NCBI RefSeq assembly: GCF_039531165.1 | Contig: NZ_BAAAPN010000017.1 | Location: 30,407-94,406 of the forward strand | DNA length: 64,000 nucleotides | Reading direction: 5' to 3' | Source of the DNA: Nostocoides_A vanveenii | Lineage (GTDB): Bacteria; Actinomycetota; Actinomycetes; Actinomycetales; Dermatophilaceae | Shown: one piece after another, positions 9,346 to 17,988 of the stretch | Numbering within the stretch: position 1 is the first letter of the stretch | Layout: each line of letters begins with the position of its first letter | Program-made: the position numbers and the translations under genes | The notes under the pieces: generated by a model | Seen by the model: only the letters and a program-made list of their open reading frames with translations | What the model was told of the DNA's origin: nothing | The model's database searches: none

Positions 9346-11016
9346 ATGCCGTTCGCGCCCGCCTCCGATAGCCTCCTCGCCGCGGCCCGGGCCTGGGCCG
9401 CGGATGACCCGGATGCGCAGACGCGCACGGAACTGCTCGCGGTCATCGCCGATGCCGAAGCCGGATCCGAGAACGCCGGGTCGGACCTCGCGGACCGATT
9501 CGCGGGGATGCTCCAGTTCGGCACGGCCGGGCTACGCGGAGCCCTCGGCGCGGGCCCAAACCGGATGAACCGCGCCGTCGTGATCCGGGCGGCGGCGGGA
9601 CTGACGGCCTACCTGCGCGAACGCACGCCCGAACCCTTTGTCGTCGTCGGCTTCGACGCGCGGATCAACTCCGACGTCTTCGCGCGGGACACGGCTGCGG
9701 TCGTCGTGGCGGCCGGCGGCCGCGCCGCCATCTTGCCGCGCCCGCTGCCCACGCCGGTCCTGGCGTATGCCATTCGCTTCCTCGGCGCGGACGCCGGCGT
9801 CATGGTCACGGCCAGCCACAACCCGCCGCAGGACAACGGCTACAAGGTCTACCTCGGCGACGGTTCTCAGATCGTCCCGCCCGCCGACGCCGAGATCGCC
9901 GCGCACATCGCGCAGGTCGAGGCCGTCGCGAGCGTTCCGCGGGCGGAGGACGGATGGGAGGCACTCGCCGACGACGTTCTCGACGCCTATGTGGCCGATG
10001 CCGTGCGCGTCGTCGATCCGGCGGCACCGCGGGAGGTGACTGTCGTCCATACGGCAATGCATGGTGTCGGCACCGAGACGATCCTGCGGTCTTTCGAGCA
10101 CGCAGGCTTCGATGTCCCGATTCCTGTTGCGGCACAGGCGCAACCGGACCCGGCCTTCCCGACGGTGAACTTCCCCAATCCAGAAGAACCGGGGGCAATC
10201 GATCTGGCGATCGAACTTGCCGAGCAGACCGGCCCCGACCTGGTGATCGCCAACGACCCGGACGCCGACCGGTGCGCCGCGGCGATCCCGGGGCCGGGCG
10301 GGTGGCGAATGCTGCGTGGCGACGAGGTCGGCGCGCTCCTCGGAGCGCACATTTTGCGGCGCGGGGACGTGAGCGGACCGATGGCCAACTCCATCGTCTC
10401 CTCCCGGCTGCTAGCGGCGATGTGCTGGGCGGCCGGCGTGGAGCATGTCGAGACGTTGACGGGATTCAAGTGGATCGGCCGCGTGCCCGGCCTCGCCTTC
10501 GGCTACGAAGAGGCGCTCGGCTATTGCGTCGACTCCGCCCGGGTGCCCGACAAGGACGGCATCACGGCCGCTCTGATGCTCACCGAGCTCGCGGCGCGCC
10601 AAAAGGCAGCCGGCAGCGATCTGCAGGCGGTTCTCGACGCCCTCGCGATCGAGCACGGCGTCTATGCGACGGACGCCTTCTCGGTCCGCGTCGACAACCT
10701 CGCCCTCATCGACGCGATCATGGCGCGACTGCGCAGCGCCAGCCCGAGCGATGTCGCGGGCACGGCGGTTGCGCGCACCGACGATCTCGCGCAGGGCTCA
10801 CCCGATCTGCCCCCGACCGAAGGCTTGCGCTACTACCTGGCCGACGACTCGCGCATCATCGTGCGGCCGTCAGGCACCGAGCCGAAGCTGAAGATCTACC
10901 TCGAAGTCATCGAACCCGTCGCCGGTTCGGACGACCTGATTCCCGCGCGCCGGCGCGCCGCCGACCGGCTCGCGGCTATCCGGGCAGACATGGAGAGCGC
11001 GACCACGCCGGCGTGA
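9346..11016 (+). CDS. Phosphohexomutase family protein (PmmB/PGM2-like; possible phosphopentomutase)
   Basis: Alpha-D-phosphohexomutase of 556 residues. The ATG at 9346 has AAGGGAG 7 nt upstream. An upstream in-frame start (9196) would add 50 residues without family similarity. The catalytic phosphoserine is S157 in TASHNP; the metal loop is DPDADR (about 304) and the phosphate-binding loop RPSGTEPK (about 505). Annotated homologues are phosphomannomutase/phosphoglucomutase. Its place after a purine nucleoside phosphorylase, and near deoC and deoA, suggests it may convert (deoxy)ribose-1-phosphate to the 5-phosphate, as PGM2-type enzymes do. No deoB is visible in the window. The substrate is inferred, not shown. 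Confidence 0.85.
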   Translation: MPFAPASDSLLAAARAWAADDPDAQTRTELLAVIADAEAGSENAGSDLADRFAGMLQFGTAGLRGALGAGPNRMNRAVVIRAAAGLTAYLRERTPEPFVVVGFDARINSDVFARDTAAVVVAAGGRAAILPRPLPTPVLAYAIRFLGADAGVMVTASHNPPQDNGYKVYLGDGSQIVPPADAEIAAHIAQVEAVASVPRAEDGWEALADDVLDAYVADAVRVVDPAAPREVTVVHTAMHGVGTETILRSFEHAGFDVPIPVAAQAQPDPAFPTVNFPNPEEPGAIDLAIELAEQTGPDLVIANDPDADRCAAAIPGPGGWRMLRGDEVGALLGAHILRRGDVSGPMANSIVSSRLLAAMCWAAGVEHVETLTGFKWIGRVPGLAFGYEEALGYCVDSARVPDKDGITAALMLTELAARQKAAGSDLQAVLDALAIEHGVYATDAFSVRVDNLALIDAIMARLRSASPSDVAGTAVARTDDLAQGSPDLPPTEGLRYYLADDSRIIVRPSGTEPKLKIYLEVIEPVAGSDDLIPARRRAADRLAAIRADMESATTPA

Positions 11017-11056
11017 TTTTCCGGTCGCGCGAGGGCCCTTTCCGCCGACGAGGAGG

Positions 11057-11120
11057 AACCGGCCACTCGACGAGGCTGAACCGGCCTCTCGACGGGGCTG
11101 AACCGGCCTCTCGACGGGGA
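11057..11120. repeat. Three tandem copies of a 22-bp unit
   Basis: Units at 11057-11078, 11079-11100 and 11101-11120 (the last short by two bases) share AACCGGCCTCTCGACGGGG; the first has two changes. They lie between the convergent 3' ends of the phosphohexomutase and the solute-binding protein genes. No hairpin terminator is evident there. Confidence 0.85.
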
Positions 11121-11123
11121 AGG

Positions 11124-12410
11124 TCAGTGCCCCTGGGGGCGGCTGGGGTTGACGGCGTCGCTCACGGCCTTGACGAAGGTCGCGGAGTCACGGCTGCGGA
11201 CGTAGGCCGCGACGCCGTCGTAGAAGCCCTGGGTGAACTTCGGGCTCATCGCCTCACCGTGCACGAGCGACGGCAACACTTCGCTGCTCCACAGCGCCTT
11301 CGACGCCGATTGCTCGTATGCGGGCAGGCTCGCCACATCGGCCGTCTTCAGGACCGGCACCGACCCCTTGATCGCACTGAACTTCACCGAGGTTGCCGGA
11401 TCGGCGAGCGTGGCAAGGAAGGCCAGGGCGTTCTTGGCGTTCGGCGCGGTCGTGCCCGCGACGAAGACGTCGACGACCGCGAGATAGCTGCCATCGGTGC
11501 CGGGGTAGGCGACTTCGCCGACCGTGGTGTCGGTGCCGCCAGCCTTGACGATCTCGCCGTAGCCGGAGTCGTTCATCGTCAGGAAGCCACACTCGCCCCT
11601 GGCGAGCTTGCCCGCCGCCTGGTCCCAGGACTGGCTGTCGGCGGCGGTATCGGCATAGGACAAGACTTTGTCCAGGCCCGCAAAGGCGGCCTTGGCCGCC
11701 GTGCCGTTCCAATCGAATTTGTCGTCCTGGATCTGCCCCCACGCCTTGGGGCCGGCGGTCCCGAGCAGGATGTTCTCGAAGAGTTCGCCGGTGGTGAAGG
11801 CGTCTTTGCCGCCCAGGCACAGCGGTGTCGCGCCTTTGGCCTTGAGCTTCTCCAGATCGGCGAGGAAGGCCTTGGTGGTATAGGCCGCGGCGGGCGCAGA
11901 AACTCCGGCGGAGTCCAGGACCGCCTTGTTAAAGAAGAGGACGTTTTGGCGGTGGGCGCCGGTGGGCATCGCATACTGCTTGCCGTCGACCGTCACCCAG
12001 TCGAGGATGGTCGGCTGCATGGCCTCCTTGATCCCGCCGGTGGCAAAGACCGAGCTGACGTCGCGGATCGTCTTGGTGGAGGCGAAGGCCTCGGTCGCTG
12101 CGCCCGCAAAGGTCTGCCACACGTCGGGGGGATTGCCGGCCGCGAGCCGCTTGGCCAACTCCACTCGAGCATTCGCGCCGGCGCCGCCGGTGACCGAGGC
12201 GTTGGTGACCTGGACGCCGGAGTTGGCCGCGGCATACGCGTCGGTGAGGACTTTGAAGGCAGGCGCTTCGGAGGCGGAGGTCCACCAGGACATCACCTCG
12301 AGCTTGTCGGTGGCCTGAGTCGCGCTGGTCTCCTTGCCGGAGCATCCGGCGAGCGGAAGCGCGACGGACGCGACGAGGGCGAGAGGCAACAGGCGAGTCG
12401 ATCGACGCAT
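11124..12410 (-). CDS. Sugar ABC transporter substrate-binding lipoprotein (orphan)
   Basis: Family 1 extracellular solute-binding protein of 428 residues. It has a lipoprotein signal: MRRSTRLLPLALVASVA, then lipobox LAGC. The mature part has features of glucose/galacto-oligosaccharide binders (VMSWWTSASEAPAF near the start, then a GNPPDVWQ segment). The ATG is 5 nt after the fucP stop, so it belongs to that operon. No ABC permease or ATPase genes for sugars lie nearby, so its partners must be elsewhere or it works as a binding or sensing lipoprotein. The ligand is unknown. Confidence 0.85.
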   Translation of the reverse strand: MRRSTRLLPLALVASVALPLAGCSGKETSATQATDKLEVMSWWTSASEAPAFKVLTDAYAAANSGVQVTNASVTGGAGANARVELAKRLAAGNPPDVWQTFAGAATEAFASTKTIRDVSSVFATGGIKEAMQPTILDWVTVDGKQYAMPTGAHRQNVLFFNKAVLDSAGVSAPAAAYTTKAFLADLEKLKAKGATPLCLGGKDAFTTGELFENILLGTAGPKAWGQIQDDKFDWNGTAAKAAFAGLDKVLSYADTAADSQSWDQAAGKLARGECGFLTMNDSGYGEIVKAGGTDTTVGEVAYPGTDGSYLAVVDVFVAGTTAPNAKNALAFLATLADPATSVKFSAIKGSVPVLKTADVASLPAYEQSASKALWSSEVLPSLVHGEAMSPKFTQGFYDGVAAYVRSRDSATFVKAVSDAVNPSRPQGH

Positions 12411-12415
12411 GGCAC

Positions 12416-13765
12416 TCACGCTTCCGAGGCGAGGACGGCGGAGCCGCCGGGCGCCCTGAGGTCGTAGACGGCATACAGGGCGACCACCGCGAAGCAGGCA
12501 GCCGGGACAATGAAGGAGAAGGCGGCGCTTGTCTTGTCGATGAGGATGCCCTGAACCAGCGGCATGATGGCGCCGCCGACGATGGCCATGACCAGCCCAG
12601 CGGCACCGAACTTCGTGGCCGGGCCAAGCCCTTGCAAGGCGACGCCATAGATCGTTGGGAACATCAGCGAGAGGCAGAAGGAAATCGCCACCACGGCGAC
12701 GACGCCCGCCATATTCGGCGAGATCATCGCGAACACGCAGAGCAGGACGGCCAAGAATCCCAGTGCCGCGAGAACCTTGGTCGCCCGGACGCGGCCGATC
12801 AGCCAGGTCATGAAGAAGCGCGAGGCGAGGAAGATCAGGAGGCTGATCTGCAGGAGATAACCGCCGAGAGCCAAGCTGCCGTTGATGGCCTGCTGGGCGT
12901 ACTGGATGATGTACGTCCAGCAACACACCTGCGCGGCGACATTGAAGAATTGCGCAATCACCCCGAAGCGATAGCGCTTGCGCGACCACAGAACCTTCGC
13001 GATCGACTGATCCGCGGATAGTTCACCTTCGTCCGCAAACTCCTCCCTAATCGGCGGCGACTTCTGGAAGGCGATCGTCATCCAGATCATTACCAGTACG
13101 AGCGCGAGCCCGAGGTAGGGGCCCATCACCGCGCCAAGTTGACCGGCCCGGATCGTGTGCAGTTGCTCCGGGCTCAGCGCGGAGAGGTCGATCGGGTTGT
13201 CCTCGAGCTTGGGCAGGATGAGTGTGGCCGCCAGCAGGACGCCGATGTTGGTTCCCAGCGGGTTGAACGCCTGGGCGAAGTTCAGCCGACGGGTCGCGGT
13301 CGACTCCGGGCCGAGCGCGATGACATACGGGTTGGCCGACGTCTCCAGGATCGAGCAACCCGCAGCCATGGCGAAGAGCGCGACAAGGAAAGCCTCATAG
13401 GTCATGATCTTGCTCGCCGGATAGAAGCCGAAGGCGCCGATCGCCGCGAGCCCCAGCCCGCAGAGCAGGCCCGTCTTATAGCCCCACTTCTGGTTGATGA
13501 AGGCGGCCGGAATCGCCAGCAGGAAGTAGGCACCGAAATAGGCCAGTTGCACCAACGAGGCCTGGAAGGTGCTCATCTCGAAGATGCGTTTGAAGCCCGC
13601 GACCATGGGCGTCGTCAGGTCGGCGGCGACGCCCCACGCGGTGAAGCAGGCAACCAGCACGACGAACAGGACAAACATGCCCTGACCGACGAGTGGTTCC
13701 TTGCCCTTGGGTTCCGTCGCAGGCGGACGGGACTCGGCCTGACGTAGGTCGACGGATTCGCTCAT
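12416..13765 (-). CDS. FucP/GluP-type sugar:H+ symporter (MFS)
   Basis: Inner-membrane major facilitator of 449 residues with about 12 hydrophobic segments. It carries the FHS-family motifs seen in L-fucose permeases: AYFGAYFLLAIPAAF in TM2, SILETSANPYV in TM4-5 and NFAQAFNPLGT after it. A family without close biochemical matches here could carry fucose, glucose or galactose. The ATG at 13765 follows GGGG. It is the first gene of a two-gene operon with the solute-binding lipoprotein and is divergent from deoC. Confidence 0.87.
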   Translation of the reverse strand: MSESVDLRQAESRPPATEPKGKEPLVGQGMFVLFVVLVACFTAWGVAADLTTPMVAGFKRIFEMSTFQASLVQLAYFGAYFLLAIPAAFINQKWGYKTGLLCGLGLAAIGAFGFYPASKIMTYEAFLVALFAMAAGCSILETSANPYVIALGPESTATRRLNFAQAFNPLGTNIGVLLAATLILPKLEDNPIDLSALSPEQLHTIRAGQLGAVMGPYLGLALVLVMIWMTIAFQKSPPIREEFADEGELSADQSIAKVLWSRKRYRFGVIAQFFNVAAQVCCWTYIIQYAQQAINGSLALGGYLLQISLLIFLASRFFMTWLIGRVRATKVLAALGFLAVLLCVFAMISPNMAGVVAVVAISFCLSLMFPTIYGVALQGLGPATKFGAAGLVMAIVGGAIMPLVQGILIDKTSAAFSFIVPAACFAVVALYAVYDLRAPGGSAVLASEA

Positions 13766-13945
13766 GCATCCCCCTCGATGAAACCGGCACCGGTGTGACC
13801 TTGGGACACACCAGATTTGACGGGCTAAGCGCGAAACTAGACCCACCCGCGAAGAACTCGCAACCGCACACCCGATGTTGCCCACTCGCCCGCGCATCTG
13901 CCCGCACGCGCGCCGTGGAGCACACGCATTGGCCCTACCCGCCGG

Positions 13946-13951
13946 TACACT
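13946..13951 (+). promoter_or_regulatory. -10 element of deoC (leaderless)
   Basis: TACACT ends 6 nt before the deoC GTG at 13958. No ribosome site is present. Confidence 0.45.
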
Positions 13952-13957
13952 TGATCA

Positions 13958-14959
13958 GTGAATTCCCTTGCGCCCGACACCGCCGTCGACGCCACCGCCC
14001 GAGCCCGCGACCTGCTCGGCGTGAGCCGTCTGACCAACTCTGCCCTGACCACCTGGCTGCACGGGCTGCCGGGCGTCGATCAGGTCGGCTGTGAGGCCCG
14101 GGCCGCGAGCCTGGGCAGCCGCTCGATCAAGGCGGCCAGCAAGGCCTGGGCCATCGACACGGCCATCTCGATGATCGACCTGACCACCCTCGAGGGTGCG
14201 GACACTCCGGGCAAGGTGCGCGGTCTGGCCACCAAGGCGCTCGTGCCCGATCCGAGCGATCCGAGCACGCCGTCCCCGGCCGCCGTCTGCGTCTACGGCG
14301 ACATGGTGGCGATCGCCAAGGACACCCTCGTCGGCAGCGGCGTCAAGGTTGCCGCCGCCGCGACCGCCTTCCCTAGTGGCCGAGCCAGTATGGCCGTGAA
14401 ACTCGCCGACACCGCCGACGCGGTGGCCGCTGGCGCCGACGAGATCGACATGGTCATCGACCGCGGCGCCTTCCTCGCCGGCGACTATCTCCTCGTCTTC
14501 GACCAGATCGCCCAGGTCAAGGCCGCATGCGGCGCGGCTCGCCTGAAAGTGATCATGGAGACCGGCGAACTGGTCACCTATGACAATGTCCGGCGCGCCT
14601 CCTGGCTCTCGATGCTCGCGGGCGGGGACTTCATCAAGACCAGCACCGGCAAGATCTCCCCCGCTGCCACCTTGCCCGTGACGCTCATCATGCTCGAGGC
14701 GGTGCGCGACTGGCGCGCCCTGACCGGGGAGATGGTCGGGGTCAAGCCGGCCGGCGGGATCCGCACCAGCAAGGATGCCCTGAAGTTCCTCGTCGCCGTC
14801 AACGAGGTCGCGGGCGAGGACTGGCTCGAAAACCACTGGTTCCGCTTCGGTGCCTCCAGTTTGCTCAACGACCTACTCCTGCAACGCCAACGGCTAAGGA
14901 CCGGGGCCTACTCGGGCAACGACTACGTCGCCGATGACTCCCCGAGCACGGCCTACTGA
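13958..14959 (+). CDS. deoC: Deoxyribose-phosphate aldolase
   Basis: Cleaves 2-deoxyribose-5-phosphate to acetaldehyde and glyceraldehyde-3-phosphate. At 333 residues it is the long class-I form. Schiff-base lysines lie in FIKTSTGK (about 225) and VGVKPAGGIR (about 262); DEIDMVIDRG (about 160) is also typical. The start is GTG 13958, leaderless. Two aldehyde dehydrogenase genes follow after 11 nt and a 4-nt overlap, so the operon would oxidise the acetaldehyde released by DeoC. Confidence 0.95.
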   Translation: MNSLAPDTAVDATARARDLLGVSRLTNSALTTWLHGLPGVDQVGCEARAASLGSRSIKAASKAWAIDTAISMIDLTTLEGADTPGKVRGLATKALVPDPSDPSTPSPAAVCVYGDMVAIAKDTLVGSGVKVAAAATAFPSGRASMAVKLADTADAVAAGADEIDMVIDRGAFLAGDYLLVFDQIAQVKAACGAARLKVIMETGELVTYDNVRRASWLSMLAGGDFIKTSTGKISPAATLPVTLIMLEAVRDWRALTGEMVGVKPAGGIRTSKDALKFLVAVNEVAGEDWLENHWFRFGASSLLNDLLLQRQRLRTGAYSGNDYVADDSPSTAY

Positions 14960-14970
14960 GGACGACTGAC

Positions 14971-16416
14971 ATGCCCAAATTCGAGTACGCCCCCGCGCCG
15001 GAATCCCGCGCGGTTGTCGACATCAAGAGCAGCTACGGGTTGTTCATCAACGGCAAATTCCTCGAGGCCACGGGGACGCCGTTCAAGACCATCAACCCCG
15101 CGACCGAAGAAGTCCTGGCCGATATCGCCGAGGCGAGCGAGGCCGATGTGGATGCCGCGGTCAAGGCCGCGCGGGCGGCATACACGCGGGTCTGGTCGAC
15201 GATGAGCGGCACCGACCGGGGGAAATATCTCTTCCGCATCGCCCGCCTGCTGCAGGAACGCAGCCGCGAGTTCGCGGTGCTGGAGACCCTTGACAATGGC
15301 AAACCGATCCGCGAAAGCCGCGATGTCGACGTCCCCATTGCGGCCGCGCACTTCTTCTACCACGCCGGGTGGGCGGACAAATTGGCGTATGCCGGCCTGG
15401 CCGCCGGTGCTCGTCCGCATGGCGTTGTGGGGCAAGTGATTCCGTGGAACTTCCCGCTGCTCATGCTCGCGTGGAAGATCGCCCCCGCGCTCGCGACGGG
15501 CAACACCGTGGTGCTCAAGCCGGCCGAGACCACGCCCCTGACGGCGCTGCTCTTTGCCGAACTCTGCCAGCAGGCCGATTTGCCGCCCGGTGTCGTCAAT
15601 ATCGTCACCGGAGCGGGTGCGACCGGCCAGGCGATCGTCGACCATCCTGGCATCGACAAGATTGCCTTTACCGGCTCGACCGGCGTGGGCAAGATGATTG
15701 CGCGTTCGATCGCCGGCACCCGCAAGAAGGCCACCCTGGAACTCGGTGGCAAGGCGGCCAACATCATCTTCGACGACGCGCCGGTCGACCAGGCCATCGA
15801 GGGTATCGTCAACGGGATCTTCTTCAATCAAGGCCAAGTCTGTTGCGCCGGAAGCCGATTGCTCGTCCAGGAGTCGATCGCCGACGAGGTCGAGCGCAAG
15901 CTCAAGGCCCGGCTGGCAACCCTGCGGGTCGGCGACCCGATGGACAAGAACACCGACGTGGGCGCGATCAACAGCCGCCGCCAACTCGACCGGATCGCCG
16001 AGCTGAGCGCGGCCGGCGAGGCCGAGGGCGCGACCCGCTGGGACAACGGCTGCCCGCTCCCGAAGAATGGATTCTGGTTCCGCCCAACGGTTTTCACCGG
16101 TGTGACCCAGACCCACCGAATCGCGCAGGAGGAGATCTTCGGGCCGGTGCTCTCGGTGCTGACCTTCCGTACCCCCGGTGAGGCGGTCGCCAAGGCCAAC
16201 AACACGCCATACGGGCTCTCGGCGGGGATCTGGACCGAGAAGGGGTCGCGGATTCTGTGGATGGCCGACCAGCTGCGGGCCGGCGTGGTGTGGGCCAATA
16301 CCTTCAACAAGTTCGATCCGGCGAGTCCCTTCGGCGGATACAAAGAATCCGGATACGGCCGCGAGGGCGGGCGCCACGGGCTGGCCGCCTATGTCACGAC
16401 AGGAGAGGCTGTATGA
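14971..16416 (+). CDS. Aldehyde dehydrogenase
   Basis: NAD(P)-dependent ALDH of 481 residues, full length. The catalytic Cys is in QGQVCCAGSR (about residue 292), the general-base Glu in LELGGKAAN (about 253), and the cofactor region contains FTGSTGVGKM. It begins 11 nt after deoC, so the probable substrate is the acetaldehyde from deoxyribose breakdown. The 3' end overlaps the next gene by ATGA (16413-16416), indicating translational coupling. Confidence 0.92.
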   Translation: MPKFEYAPAPESRAVVDIKSSYGLFINGKFLEATGTPFKTINPATEEVLADIAEASEADVDAAVKAARAAYTRVWSTMSGTDRGKYLFRIARLLQERSREFAVLETLDNGKPIRESRDVDVPIAAAHFFYHAGWADKLAYAGLAAGARPHGVVGQVIPWNFPLLMLAWKIAPALATGNTVVLKPAETTPLTALLFAELCQQADLPPGVVNIVTGAGATGQAIVDHPGIDKIAFTGSTGVGKMIARSIAGTRKKATLELGGKAANIIFDDAPVDQAIEGIVNGIFFNQGQVCCAGSRLLVQESIADEVERKLKARLATLRVGDPMDKNTDVGAINSRRQLDRIAELSAAGEAEGATRWDNGCPLPKNGFWFRPTVFTGVTQTHRIAQEEIFGPVLSVLTFRTPGEAVAKANNTPYGLSAGIWTEKGSRILWMADQLRAGVVWANTFNKFDPASPFGGYKESGYGREGGRHGLAAYVTTGEAV

Positions 16417-17297
16417 GCCGGGTGGAGGTCAAGAAGACCTACAAGCTCTACATCGGCGGTGCCTTCCCGCGCAGTGAGTCCGGGCGGTCGTATGAGGTGA
16501 GCGACAGCAAGGGCCGTTTCCTCGCCAACGCGGCGCTCGGGTCCCGTAAGGACGCCCGTGATGCGGTCGTCAAGGCGCGAAGCGCAGTGGCCGGTTGGTC
16601 GGGAGCTACCGCATACAACCGCGGTCAGGTGCTCTATCGCGTCGCCGAGGTCATGGAGTCGCGCAAGTCCCAGTTCGTCGAGGAGGTGCGTGCCGCCGAG
16701 GGACTGACAGCGGCGCGCGCGAGCGCCATCGTCGACACGGCGATCGACCGGTGGGTCTGGTATGCCGGGTGGGCCGACAAATTCCAGCAGGTGCTCGATG
16801 GTCTCAACCCGGTGACCGGACCGTTCTTCAATATTTCCGCCTCCGAGCCCACCGGGGTCGTGGCCGCCCTTGCGCCACAACGTAGTTCGCTACTCGGGCT
16901 GGTGAGCGTAATCGCGCCGATCGTGGTGTCGGGCAACACCGCGGTGGTCTTGACCAGCTACGAGCGGCCCATCCCGGCCATCACCCTCGCCGAGGCACTC
17001 GCCACGTCCGACGTGCCGGGCGGGGTCATCAATCTGATCACCGGCAATCCGGCAGAGATGGCGCCGTGGCTGGCGTCGCACCGCGATGTCAATGCCATCG
17101 ACCTGACCGGCGTGGCGGACACCGAGATCGGCTGGGCCGAGCTCGAGCGCGCGTCCGCCGACAACCTCAAGCGCGTGGTCCGTCCGGCGATGGGCGCATC
17201 CGGCGCGGTCGAGCCGGACTTCACGATCGTCCCCGGCCTGCAGCGCCTCGAGGCCTTCCTGGAGACCAAGACCGTCTGGCACCCCAAGGGACGATAG
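16413..17297 (+). CDS. Half-length aldehyde dehydrogenase-like protein without catalytic domain
   Basis: Protein of 294 residues similar to the N-terminal, cofactor-binding half of ALDHs (KLYIGGAFPRSESGR, then VSGNTAVVLTSYERP). It ends before the place of the catalytic Cys, and no Cys occurs in the usual context; the ELGGK Glu motif is also absent. The frame is intact, in tight overlap with the full ALDH. This suggests a conserved partner or regulatory subunit more than debris; a heteromer with the upstream ALDH is plausible. Function unproven. Confidence 0.75.
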   Translation: MSRVEVKKTYKLYIGGAFPRSESGRSYEVSDSKGRFLANAALGSRKDARDAVVKARSAVAGWSGATAYNRGQVLYRVAEVMESRKSQFVEEVRAAEGLTAARASAIVDTAIDRWVWYAGWADKFQQVLDGLNPVTGPFFNISASEPTGVVAALAPQRSSLLGLVSVIAPIVVSGNTAVVLTSYERPIPAITLAEALATSDVPGGVINLITGNPAEMAPWLASHRDVNAIDLTGVADTEIGWAELERASADNLKRVVRPAMGASGAVEPDFTIVPGLQRLEAFLETKTVWHPKGR

Positions 17298-17304
17298 GCC
17301 CGCA

Positions 17305-17916
17305 GTGACGAATGGCGATCTTCGGGCCCGCGTGGTGTTGTTGTCGGGGCCGTCCGGAGCCGGGAAGTCGCGGCTGGCGGGAAAGTTGCACACGGCATAC
17401 GGCTGGCCCATCGTGCGACTGGACGACTTCTATCGCGACCACGACGACCCCCGGCTGCCGCACAGCGCGGCGCTCGGCGGCGCCGTCGACTGGGATCACT
17501 CCGACAGTTGGAATCGCGACGCGGCGGCAGCGGCCCTCGCCGAGCTCGTGGACACCGGGGTGACCCAGACACCGATCTACGACCTCGGCCAGAGCCGGAC
17601 CGTGGGTCAGAGCGAAACCACATGCCGCCCAACCGATCTCATCCTCGCAGAGGGGATCTTTGCGGCGGAACTCGTCAGCCCGCTGCGCGAGTCCGGCCTC
17701 CTGCACAGCGCCTGGTGCGTGCGCAATCACCGGGTTCTGACGGCGGTCCGCCGGTTCGCGCGGGATCTGAAGGAGCGGCGCAAACCCCCACTCCTGCTCG
17801 CGCGCCGGGGCGTCGAACTGATGCGCCGAGAGCCCCGCGTGGTCGCACGAGCGCAGCGGCTCGGGGCAGCTCCTGCGACAGCCCGCGAAGTTGAGCGGAG
17901 CCTGACGCGCGGCTGA
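17305..17916 (+). CDS. Uridine kinase-like P-loop NTPase
   Basis: 203 residues from GTG 17305, 7 nt after the ALDH-like gene. Walker A is GPSGAGKS (15-22). VRLDDFYRDHDDP after it and LILAEGIFAAEL in the middle fit the uridine kinase/phosphoribulokinase fold. The gene lies at the end of the deoC operon, so pyrimidine nucleoside salvage (uridine to UMP) is the best guess. Related small P-loop kinases cannot be excluded. Confidence 0.72.
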   Translation: MTNGDLRARVVLLSGPSGAGKSRLAGKLHTAYGWPIVRLDDFYRDHDDPRLPHSAALGGAVDWDHSDSWNRDAAAAALAELVDTGVTQTPIYDLGQSRTVGQSETTCRPTDLILAEGIFAAELVSPLRESGLLHSAWCVRNHRVLTAVRRFARDLKERRKPPLLLARRGVELMRREPRVVARAQRLGAAPATAREVERSLTRG

Positions 17917-17988
17917 TCCGACCGGTCAACCTACGATTGAGCCCGCGCCCGGGGGAACCGTCCCCCTGCCCAGGAGGATCCAACACCC

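Noticed and set aside
11057..11120. Possible CRISPR array
   Set aside because: Units are directly tandem with no spacers and no cas genes are near. No CRISPR array was seen anywhere in the window.
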